A stretch of DNA of 13,470 bases from Leptospirillum sp. (GTDB lineage Bacteria > Nitrospirota > Leptospirillia > Leptospirillales > Leptospirillaceae): assembly GCA_027343785.1 (NCBI GenBank), contig DAHWKF010000062.1:1-13470 (forward strand), given 5' to 3'. Positions within the stretch are counted from its first letter, which is position 1. Every line of letters starts with the position of its first letter. The position numbers were made by a program, and so were the translations under genes. Below, piece after piece: positions 7,478 through 13,470 of this stretch. The notes under the pieces were generated by a model. The model had not been told where the DNA came from, did not search any database, and saw only the letters and a program-made list of their open reading frames with translations.

Positions 7478-8288
7478 CCAGCAAGAACTCCCTTAGCGCT
7501 GCGCCCGGATCGGGGGCAGCCAGAAAAGATTCTCCAACCAGAACTGCATCATAGCCCAATTGCTCCATCCGGATTCTGTCCCGCGCGCCTTTGAGACCAC
7601 TCTCCGCTACACGCAGAACATCCGGCGGAATATGAGGAACCAGTTTTTCCGAAAGATCCATATTCATCCTCATTGTGTCGAGATCCCGGTGATTGACGCC
7701 AACCAGGTCCGCCCCGGCATCGAGTGCCTGATCCAGTTCTTCCCTGGAATGGACTTCGATCAGAGAGGAAAGTCCCAGACATCGGGCAAGACCGATCAGT
7801 TCGGCCAGTTTCAGGGGAGAGAGGATCCTGACGATCAACAACACAATATCCGCACCCATCGCCCGGCTTTCCCATATCTGGTAAGGGGTCAGCAGAAAGT
7901 CCTTCCGCAGAAACGGGACGCGGTTTTCGGGGTCTAGCTTGTCTTTCAGTCTCCGCAAGTCATTCGGAGATCCCCCAAAAAATGGTCCGTCTGTCAGGAC
8001 GGAAATTCCCGAAGCCCCATTGGCAAGATAACCGGAGACGATTGACTCAGGTTCGTAAGGGTCCCGAATCACCCCCCGGGAGGGGGATCTTCCCTTTGTC
8101 TCTGCGATGGTCCGGACTCCGCGCCCCCTTTGCCAGGCGTCACGCAAGGACAGGGGTTTCCGGGAAGCATTTCGAACGGTTTCCTGGAGGCGAAAAAGAG
8201 GTTGTTCCCGTTCGGCTTTTTCGACTTCGGCAAGCTTGGACTGAACAATTGTGTTCAGGAACGGATGGTCTTTGACAGGTCGATCCAT
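7467..8288 (-). CDS. trpC: Indole-3-glycerol phosphate synthase
   Basis: Closes the indole ring by converting carboxyphenylamino-deoxyribulose 5-phosphate to indole-3-glycerol phosphate. The 273 residues form a single TIM barrel; this is a stand-alone TrpC, not the TrpC-TrpF fusion of enteric bacteria. Expected active-site positions are present: Glu63 and Lys65 in AETKGRSPSRG, Lys129 in FLRKDF, Glu178 in LIEVHS, Asn199 in VGVNHRDL and Glu229-Ser230 in VAESGL. The His after Asn199 replaces the more usual Asn or Ser and is probably neutral. The ATG at 8288 lies 34 bp inside the end of trpD, with only a weak GGAG well upstream, so a slightly later start cannot be excluded. The stop codon TAA overlaps the start of trpF by 11 bp. 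Confidence 0.97.
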   Translation of the reverse strand: MDRPVKDHPFLNTIVQSKLAEVEKAEREQPLFRLQETVRNASRKPLSLRDAWQRGRGVRTIAETKGRSPSRGVIRDPYEPESIVSGYLANGASGISVLTDGPFFGGSPNDLRRLKDKLDPENRVPFLRKDFLLTPYQIWESRAMGADIVLLIVRILSPLKLAELIGLARCLGLSSLIEVHSREELDQALDAGADLVGVNHRDLDTMRMNMDLSEKLVPHIPPDVLRVAESGLKGARDRIRMEQLGYDAVLVGESFLAAPDPGAALREFLLDVD

Positions 8289-9286
8289 GAATCCAGAATC
8301 TCCAGTGGTTTACGGGAAAAAATAACATCGCGGGCCAGATTCGCACCTTCGGCGGGAGAGGAAACGCGACCACACGTCCAGAAACCCAGGGCCGCATTGG
8401 CAAGCGTCACATCCAGAAATGGGCCCGGCGTCCCTTTCAGAACTTTTCGGAGGATCTCGGCGTTTTCCAATGCAGTCCCTCCCCTGATCTCCCGGAGAGA
8501 AACAAAAGGAAGATTGAAATCCTTGGGGTTAAGGGTTTTCTCATATAATTGCCCCCCTTCCAGTCGCACGATGGTCGTCGGTCCCGCCAGAGTCGCTTCA
8601 TCAAGCCCGTCTCCATGCACCACACAAAATGACTCGTGTCCCATCAAGGACAAGACAGAGGAGATTTTCTGGACCATGGGAAGGGACGGCACGCCAACCA
8701 TCTGGCGACGCACGAGGGCCGGGTTGGCCAAAGGAGCGACAAGATTGAACAGGGTCCGGATCGCCAGGCTTTTGCGGAGAGGAGCCAACATCTTGAGAGC
8801 CGGATGATAAAGAGGTGCCCATAGGAAGGTCACACCGAGATTCATCAAGATTTCCCTGGCTGATTCAGGGGATATATCAATACGGACCCCCAATGCCTCG
8901 AGGACATCCGCGCTTCCGGACCGGCTCGAAATAGCCCGATTTCCATGCTTGACGACAGGAATGCCGGCTCCGGCGAGAACAATGGCGGTTGTCGTCGAGA
9001 TATTGAAGCTTCCCGACGCATCTCCACCTGTTCCGCAGGTATCAAATACCTCCATCCCGAGGGGTTCCGGAAGATGAAACGGGGTGAGGTGCTCCCTCAA
9101 TGAGTCCAGCGCTCCCGCCAGCTCGTCCCCGGTCTCGCCCCGAAACGAGAGGAGCGTCAGCACTGCCGAAATCTCTGTCATTTCGATTTGTCCATCGAGA
9201 ACGGCGTTCAGCCACTCCTTCATGGCTTGCCGTTCCAGCTGGCCGCCTTTGGTCAGATGAGGGAGCACAGACATCCTGGACGTCAT
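8255..9286 (-). CDS. trpD: Anthranilate phosphoribosyltransferase
   Basis: Transfers the phosphoribosyl group of PRPP to anthranilate, giving N-(5-phosphoribosyl)anthranilate. The 343-residue protein has the alpha-helical N-terminal segment (about 18-75) and the PRPP-binding glycine loop DTCGTGGDASGSFNIST (82-98), followed by the family motif KHGNRAISSRSGSADVLEALG (113-133, key residues H114, N116, R117, S121 and G124) and the anthranilate-side region RTLFNLVAPLANPA (177-190). In that last motif many family members have GPL where this one has APL, a mild change. The ATG at 9286 overlaps the trpG stop as ATGA and has no good ribosome binding site, so translational coupling is likely. A second ATG lies four codons further in. 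The 3' end overlaps trpC by 34 bp. Confidence 0.97.
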   Translation of the reverse strand: MTSRMSVLPHLTKGGQLERQAMKEWLNAVLDGQIEMTEISAVLTLLSFRGETGDELAGALDSLREHLTPFHLPEPLGMEVFDTCGTGGDASGSFNISTTTAIVLAGAGIPVVKHGNRAISSRSGSADVLEALGVRIDISPESAREILMNLGVTFLWAPLYHPALKMLAPLRKSLAIRTLFNLVAPLANPALVRRQMVGVPSLPMVQKISSVLSLMGHESFCVVHGDGLDEATLAGPTTIVRLEGGQLYEKTLNPKDFNLPFVSLREIRGGTALENAEILRKVLKGTPGPFLDVTLANAALGFWTCGRVSSPAEGANLARDVIFSRKPLEILDSWIDLSKTIRS

Positions 9287-9879
9287 GGGGACTTAACCAA
9301 CAAGGATCCTTCCGCAAGCCTTCTGAAATTGTCGAGGATTTTCTTACCGTCTCGAGTGAGGATTGACTCCGGATGGAATTGAACCCCCCATACCGGCAAG
9401 GTTTTGTGGGCCAATCCCATCACCTCCTGCTCCTGGGTCCACGCGATGATTTTCAGATTGTCCGGAACAGACTCCTTCTCCACAACCAGTGAATGGTACC
9501 GTGTGGCTTCAAAGGGTATGCTGATTTCCCGAAAAAGATCGGATCCGTCATGATGGATCATCGATGTCTTGCCATGCATCAGGCGGGGAGACCTGACAAC
9601 CTTTCCACCAAACATTTCTCCGATCACCTGATGACCCAGGCAGACGCCCAGAATCGGAAGGACCCCGGACAATTCCTTGACAACGGCCCTGCAGACCCCC
9701 GACTGGGAAGGGTCGCCCGGACCCGGAGAAAGGACAACCCCCGAGTATCCCCGGCTTCGGATTTCGGGAATGGTGATCTGGTCGTTGCGGACAACATCCA
9801 TTTCACACCCCAGCTCCCAGAAATACTGGACCAGGTTGTATGTAAACGAATCGTAGTTGTCGATCATCAAAAAAGCCAT
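9283..9879 (-). CDS. trpG: Anthranilate synthase component II (glutamine amidotransferase)
   Basis: A class I glutamine amidotransferase that releases ammonia from glutamine and channels it to TrpE. I place the start at the ATG at 9879 (198 residues): the family begins with the strand IDNYDSFTYNL, which follows it directly, GAGGG lies just upstream, and the additional upstream frame is only a shadow of the trpE end. The catalytic triad is visible as Cys80 in GVCLGHQ, His169 and Glu171 in VQFHPES, and the oxyanion-loop motif SPGPGDP is at 51-57. It overlaps trpE by 13 bp and trpD by 4 bp. In many bacteria one such subunit serves both anthranilate and p-aminobenzoate synthases; since no separate pabA is visible here it may be dual-function, which the sequence alone cannot settle. 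Confidence 0.96.
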   Translation of the reverse strand: MAFLMIDNYDSFTYNLVQYFWELGCEMDVVRNDQITIPEIRSRGYSGVVLSPGPGDPSQSGVCRAVVKELSGVLPILGVCLGHQVIGEMFGGKVVRSPRLMHGKTSMIHHDGSDLFREISIPFEATRYHSLVVEKESVPDNLKIIAWTQEQEVMGLAHKTLPVWGVQFHPESILTRDGKKILDNFRRLAEGSLLVKSP

Positions 9880-11372
9880 TGTCCCTCTTCGCCATTCGCT
9901 ATCCTGAGGGCCCTCATCATGGCCTGGGCCTTCATCTGGACTTCCTTGTCTTCCTTTTCCGGTATCGAATCCGCCACGATACCCGCTCCTGCCTGAAAGA
10001 ATGCCCTCCGGCCATGGATAAAGATTGAACGTATGGCGATTGCAAAGTCGCAATCACCTGTCAGGGAGAGGGTTCCGACGGCGCCGGCGTAGGGCCCCCT
10101 TCTCACCTCTTCCAGTTCCTCGATAATCTCCATGGCGCGAATCTTGGGGGCTCCCGACAGGGTCCCTGCGGGGTATACCGCACGAATGACGTCAAATACG
10201 TCTTTCCCCGGCTCCAGTGTCCCTTCAACGTGAGACACGATATGAATGACATGTGAGTATTTTTCAAGAACCATCATTTCAGTCACGCAAACCGAACCTT
10301 TCCGGGCGACCCGACCCACATCGTTCCGCCCAAGGTCCACCAGCATGACATGTTCGGCCCGTTCCTTGGGATCCGCCAGGAGTTGGCGGGAATTCTCCTC
10401 GTCTTCCTCGACTGTTTCCGATCGCCGAACCGTCCCGGCGATGGGCCTTAACTCGATCCTGTTTTCCCTGACCCTTACCAGAAGCTCCGGAGACGATCCC
10501 ACCAGCGCACGGCCCCCTTCCTCTATCAGGTAAAGATAGGGTGAAGGATTGATGGAGCGGAGCACACGGTACAAACGGAGGGGATCTCCTTCATAGTCCA
10601 GGGAAAAACGTTTTGAAATGACGATCTGGAAGATGTCTCCCGCACGTATGTGTTCCTGGCACTTCAGGACGTTTTCCTTGAACACGCTGGAAGACGGTAA
10701 TTCTTCAACCTGGAGAGGAGGAGAGGAAGATACCTCTGGCGCATCAAACGGATGAAGGCGGACCTGGCGGACAAAGTTTTTCAGGTCATCTTCGGCCTTC
10801 TCATAAATACTGTCGGGATCGGCGCCGGGAGAGACCTCAAACCATTTAAGGATTCTGATTCTCTGCGAAACATGATCAAAAACCGAAAGATATTCCGGAA
10901 AGACAAAGCATAGGTCAGGGAAGTCCTCCTGCGCCTCAATTCGGGACGGCAGTCGTTCGAACGTCCTGACCATATCATAGGACAAATACCCGACCAGCCC
11001 CCCTGTCACACCTTCAGGCAAGCCTCCCGGATCAATTTCCATCTGGGAAAGCTCTTTCCTGAGCAAATCCAGTAGATCGCCCCGCATCACTTTCACTTCA
11101 GGGTTTCCGTCGTTGGAAATACGGGTCACGGCCAGTCCCGAATCGATCCGCCCTTCAAACCTGAAACGGGCCCCCGAACCCACATAAGAAAAACGACCCC
11201 ATTTTTCGCCCCCGACAACGCTTTCCAGCAAAAAACCCCTTTTTTCCCTGGGGAAAGAAGCGTAAAGCTGGACTGGAGTCAGTGCGTCGGAAAGGATTTC
11301 CGTTGTGAAGGCGACCCACCGGTACTTTTGGGCTTTTTCACGAAAAACGGATCGAGTGGAAATGTTTATCAT
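9867..11372 (-). CDS. trpE: Anthranilate synthase component I
   Basis: Converts chorismate to anthranilate with ammonia delivered by TrpG, the committed step of tryptophan synthesis, in the cytoplasm. The 501 residues are normal length for TrpE. The N-terminal domain carries the LLES motif (48-51) that in characterised TrpE binds tryptophan for feedback inhibition, so allosteric control is probably kept. The chorismate-binding domain shows IAGTVRR (311-317), DLGRNDVGR (346-354), KYSHVIHIVS (371-380) and GTLSGAPKIRAMEII (403-417). These signatures together with LLES favour TrpE over PabB. The ATG overlaps the stop of the sigma-54 activator by 4 bp (ATGA); an AAGGA lies about 12 bases upstream, so translation probably depends partly on coupling. 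There is no leader peptide or attenuator before it because the activator's coding sequence fills that space. The 3' end overlaps trpG by 13 bp. Confidence 0.97.
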   Translation of the reverse strand: MINISTRSVFREKAQKYRWVAFTTEILSDALTPVQLYASFPREKRGFLLESVVGGEKWGRFSYVGSGARFRFEGRIDSGLAVTRISNDGNPEVKVMRGDLLDLLRKELSQMEIDPGGLPEGVTGGLVGYLSYDMVRTFERLPSRIEAQEDFPDLCFVFPEYLSVFDHVSQRIRILKWFEVSPGADPDSIYEKAEDDLKNFVRQVRLHPFDAPEVSSSPPLQVEELPSSSVFKENVLKCQEHIRAGDIFQIVISKRFSLDYEGDPLRLYRVLRSINPSPYLYLIEEGGRALVGSSPELLVRVRENRIELRPIAGTVRRSETVEEDEENSRQLLADPKERAEHVMLVDLGRNDVGRVARKGSVCVTEMMVLEKYSHVIHIVSHVEGTLEPGKDVFDVIRAVYPAGTLSGAPKIRAMEIIEELEEVRRGPYAGAVGTLSLTGDCDFAIAIRSIFIHGRRAFFQAGAGIVADSIPEKEDKEVQMKAQAMMRALRIANGEEGQWLF

Positions 11373-12793
11373 GCCAATTTCATTTCCTTGAGCCTTCTCC
11401 AGAGGGTCGAACGCCCCATGGAAAGTCTGCGGGCCACTTCCGAAACATTTCCGCCATATTCCGCCATGGCCATTTTGATCAACTCTTCTTCGAGATATTT
11501 GACCGGGTTCGCCTCCAGCATGGCCGCTTCAAGGAATGTCGACTGGGCCTGGGCCGGAAGAAGGTCACCAGGAAGATGTCTGATATCGATTCGGCTTTCA
11601 TTGCACAAGAGGGCGGCATGCTCGATGACATTCTGGAGCTCCCGGATATTTCCCGGATAATGGTAGTTCAACAGGACCTTCATCGCTTCCGATGTCAGGC
11701 CCTGAATGTTTTTTCCAAGTTCCGCATTGTACCTGTCGATAAATGACTGGATCAAAAGGGGCAAATCTTCCTGCCGCTCCCGGAGCGGTGGAAGGGTGAT
11801 GGGTATCACCCGAAGCCGGTAGTAAAGGTCCTTGCGAAACTCCCCCGTCTCCATCGCCTGCTTGAGATCGCGATTTGTCGCAGCAATCACACGGACATCC
11901 ACCTTGACCGTTTTGGTCCCCCCCACCCGCTCAAACTCTTCTTCCTGGAGAACGCGCAAAAGCTTGACCTGCATCGACGATGAAATCTCGCCGATTTCAT
12001 CCAGAAACAGCGTTCCCCCCGAAGCGAGCTCAAAACGGCCGGGACGGCTCTGGACAGCTCCTGTGAAAGCCCCCCGAACATGTCCGAACAGTTCGGATTC
12101 CAGCACCCCCTCCGAGAGAGCCGCACAGTTCAGCTTGACGAATGGTCCTTCCCGTCTGGGACTGTTTTCATGGAGGGCATGGGCAACGAGTTCTTTTCCT
12201 GTTCCGCTTTCGCCTTCGATCAGAACGGTGGACTTGCTTTGGGCGATGACAGGGAGAAGATCAAAAATTTCCTGCATCTTTTCGCTCCGCCCGATAATAC
12301 GGCCGAAGGAATAGCGTCCTTTCAATTCTTCCTTCAGGGCGACGATCTGGGTGATATCGTGAAAGATCTCCACCCCGCCAAACACCTTTCCGGCAGAATC
12401 TTTCAGGAGGGCCGTGTTCAGGCGCAGGACCCTTCTGCGACCAAAAGCATCGACAAGGGAAATTTCCATATTCCGGATCGGTTCGCCTGTCTCGACCGTC
12501 TTGGCCAAAACGCAACGGGCCTGGCATTCCGAAGAATTCACCACTTTACGGCAATCGGAGGATATCGGGTTCTCGTCTCTGGTTTTCAAGATCTCTCGGG
12601 CCGCGCGATTCATGTAAAGAATCTTCTTGTCGAGACCTATTGCGACAATACCCTCTTCAAGAGAGTCCAGAATCGCCTGCGCATCAGAAGGCGAACCCCC
12701 TGGGGGAAAGGCGATGAGCCCTTCATTTTCGGACGGCCCGTTTTCTTCAGGCTTTCGGGAATAGGGCCTGATCGAAACCGGTTGGGATTTCAT
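11369..12793 (-). CDS. Sigma-54-dependent activator: PAS, AAA+, Fis-type HTH
   Basis: A 474-residue enhancer-binding protein that would use ATP hydrolysis to open promoters bound by RNA polymerase-sigma-54. In order: a variable N-terminal stretch of about 35 residues, a PAS domain (about 38-150), the AAA+ core (about 163-400) with Walker A GESGTGKE at 194-201, an intact sigma-54-contacting loop GAFTGA at 241-246, Walker B TLFLDEIGE at 261-269 and PGNIREL near 380, then a Fis-type helix-turn-helix at about 435-470. There is no receiver domain, so the signal should enter through the PAS domain, which carries Cys81, Cys90 and Cys94 (C-x8-C-x3-C). The start is backed by GGAGAGGA seven bases upstream despite the 47-bp overlap with the ferredoxin. 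The stop overlaps the trpE start as ATGA. The domain layout recalls TyrR, but the complete GAFTGA loop argues for true sigma-54 activation. The target promoter is not identifiable; I saw no -24/-12 element in the window. Confidence 0.95.
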   Translation of the reverse strand: MKSQPVSIRPYSRKPEENGPSENEGLIAFPPGGSPSDAQAILDSLEEGIVAIGLDKKILYMNRAAREILKTRDENPISSDCRKVVNSSECQARCVLAKTVETGEPIRNMEISLVDAFGRRRVLRLNTALLKDSAGKVFGGVEIFHDITQIVALKEELKGRYSFGRIIGRSEKMQEIFDLLPVIAQSKSTVLIEGESGTGKELVAHALHENSPRREGPFVKLNCAALSEGVLESELFGHVRGAFTGAVQSRPGRFELASGGTLFLDEIGEISSSMQVKLLRVLQEEEFERVGGTKTVKVDVRVIAATNRDLKQAMETGEFRKDLYYRLRVIPITLPPLRERQEDLPLLIQSFIDRYNAELGKNIQGLTSEAMKVLLNYHYPGNIRELQNVIEHAALLCNESRIDIRHLPGDLLPAQAQSTFLEAAMLEANPVKYLEEELIKMAMAEYGGNVSEVARRLSMGRSTLWRRLKEMKLA

Positions 12794-12992
12794 CCGTATG
12801 TCCTCTCCAAAAGACAGACAGCGCTGCTGCAGGACAGGAAATCACGCAATACCGGCAATAAACACAGGAAGAATTCCTGTCCTCCCCCGATACTGACAAT
12901 ACTCCCGTCGGGCAGATTTCCTCACATTCCCCACATGTAATACAACGGGCAAAATCAAGGAGTATCGATCCCCCTGCCACGATTTTTATCAT
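12747..12992 (-). CDS. Small 2x[4Fe-4S] ferredoxin-type protein
   Basis: An 81-residue protein with two full CxxCxxCxxxCP motifs (Cys17, 20, 23, 27 and Cys43, 46, 49, 53), the pattern of a bacterial-type ferredoxin binding two [4Fe-4S] clusters. It has no signal peptide or membrane segment, so it is a cytoplasmic electron carrier or an Fe-S subunit. I chose the ATG at 12992 because the residues before it in this frame are a shadow of the NUDIX gene tail, the family fold begins a few residues later, and AGGTG sits just upstream. A tail of about 25 residues follows the second motif, and its coding end overlaps the start of the next gene by 47 bp. The physiological partner is unknown. The overlap suggests co-translation with the sigma-54 activator, but a role in signalling to it is only a hypothesis. 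Confidence 0.87.
   Translation of the reverse strand: MIKIVAGGSILLDFARCITCGECEEICPTGVLSVSGEDRNSSCVYCRYCVISCPAAALSVFWRGHTDEIPTGFDQALFPKA
12801..12808 (-). promoter_or_regulatory. Ribosome binding site of the sigma-54 activator
   Basis: GGAGAGGA on the minus strand, seven bases before the ATG at 12793. This strong match lies inside the ferredoxin coding end and supports the long overlapping start rather than a later in-frame one. Confidence 0.65.
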
Positions 12993-12996
12993 AACA

Positions 12997-13001
12997 CACC
13001 T
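12997..13001 (-). promoter_or_regulatory. Ribosome binding site deciding the ferredoxin start
   Basis: AGGTG on the minus strand lies four bases before the ATG at 12992. It is a modest match with short spacing, but it supports this start over the in-frame ATG at 13073, which lies inside the NUDIX coding end. Confidence 0.45.
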
Positions 13002-13032
13002 GGATACAACTTCATCCGAAGACCAACAGGCA

Positions 13033-13470
13033 TCAGACGGAGGACCTTTTGCCCAGAACCATGAGAAGGCCAATCAGACTCTTGGCGTCGGAGATTTCAT
13101 TACTGAAAATCATTTGGCGAATCCTGTCATGTGAAAACAGAAGGATCTCCTCGATCGTTTCCCCCTCATCCGGGTGGTTTTCTCCCAACACACCCTCTGT
13201 CGACAGGAAGAGATGAATCCGTTCGTTACAAAAACCGGGGGTCGTCCAAATAGATGCAAGGTGTTCAAGCTTTCCTCCAACGATACCCGTTTCCTCGGAC
13301 AACTCTCTGATGGCAGCCTGACGAATGTCTTCACCCGGGTCAACCTTTCCGGCAGGAATCTCCAGAATCGAGGAACCAACAGAGGGCCGATACTGGCGGA
13401 TCATCAGGATCTTCCCTTCCACTACAGGAACGATGGCCACCCCTTCACCGAAAAGGACCGTTTCGTGCCG
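13033..13470 (-). CDS. NUDIX hydrolase, ADP-ribose pyrophosphatase-like (5' end outside window)
   Basis: Hydrolyses a nucleoside-diphosphate derivative, most likely ADP-ribose to AMP and ribose 5-phosphate, as a soluble metabolite-clearing enzyme. A GTG at 13440 could open the frame, but the frame stays open to the window edge. The ten extra codons (RHETVLFGEG) resemble the strand that precedes the NUDIX core in NudF-type enzymes, so the true start lies beyond 13470 and 145 residues are visible. The complete NUDIX box GX5EX7REUXEEXGU is present at about 13282-13350 (GKVDPGE then RELSEETGI). It is preceded by QYRP and EIPAG, and about 15 residues after the box comes TTPGF, whose proline is the usual ADP-ribose pyrophosphatase marker. 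The stop is 40 bp before the ferredoxin start, so it could share a transcript, but nothing links it to tryptophan synthesis. The family is certain; the exact substrate is inferred. Confidence 0.88.
   Translation of the reverse strand, partial: RHETVLFGEGVAIVPVVEGKILMIRQYRPSVGSSILEIPAGKVDPGEDIRQAAIRELSEETGIVGGKLEHLASIWTTPGFCNERIHLFLSTEGVLGENHPDEGETIEEILLFSHDRIRQMIFSNEISDAKSLIGLLMVLGKRSSV

Noticed and set aside
9880..10053. Longer N-terminus for TrpG starting at 10053
   Set aside because: The extra 58 residues read trpE in another frame; the conserved amidotransferase start follows the ATG at 9879.
12080..12940. Plus-strand open frame of 286 codons
   Set aside because: Antisense to the sigma-54 activator and the ferredoxin; no domain-like motif and no ribosome binding site.
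12993..13073. Longer N-terminus for the ferredoxin starting at 13073
   Set aside because: The extra residues are a shadow of the NUDIX gene tail; the family fold and AGGTG point to the ATG at 12992.
1..13470. CRISPR array, insertion sequence, tRNA or prophage signals
   Set aside because: No spaced direct repeats, transposase-like frame, terminal inverted repeats or cloverleaf were seen on either strand.

Overview
The window is one unbroken block of minus-strand genes from a Gram-negative (diderm) bacterium. LptD at the end of the block implies an LPS-bearing outer membrane, and base composition is moderately GC-rich. The gene content, and an outer-membrane barrel unusually poor in Lys/Arg, would fit an acid-tolerant lineage such as Leptospirillum-type Nitrospirota. 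That placement is inference only; no marker gene in the window proves it.

Transcription runs from high to low coordinates: the 3' part of a NUDIX hydrolase gene cut by the window edge (13033-13470), a small 2x[4Fe-4S] ferredoxin (12747-12992), a PAS-AAA+-Fis sigma-54 activator (11369-12793), the full tryptophan pathway trpE-trpG-trpD-trpC-trpF-trpB-trpA (11372 down to 4823), then accD (3848-4771), folC (2513-3847) and lptD (213-2516). The largest gap after the ferredoxin is 51 bp (trpA-accD). Most junctions are 4-bp ATGA/GTGA overlaps or short overlaps of 11-47 bp, so translation is probably coupled along most of the block. The last 212 bp hold no convincing gene, only two hairpins that could mark the 3' end of the transcript.

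Functionally, TrpE/TrpG make anthranilate from chorismate and glutamine, TrpD, TrpF and TrpC convert it to indole-3-glycerol phosphate, and TrpA/TrpB finish tryptophan. AccD (fatty acid precursor supply), FolC (folate polyglutamylation) and LptD (LPS insertion) are growth and envelope functions on the same apparent transcript. The trpA-accD-folC neighbourhood is known from several proteobacteria. What is less ordinary is the head of the operon: a complete sigma-54 activator with a Cys-rich PAS segment, preceded by a ferredoxin with which it overlaps and fused to trpE by an ATGA overlap, with no room for a trp leader or attenuator.

Most of the window is ordinary core metabolism. The points worth a second look are the ferredoxin/activator/trpE arrangement, a Glu in place of the catalytic Asp of TrpF, the in-frame single-stop junction between accD and folC, and several peculiarities of LptD. 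I found no mobile element, CRISPR array, tRNA, rRNA or phage-like gene.
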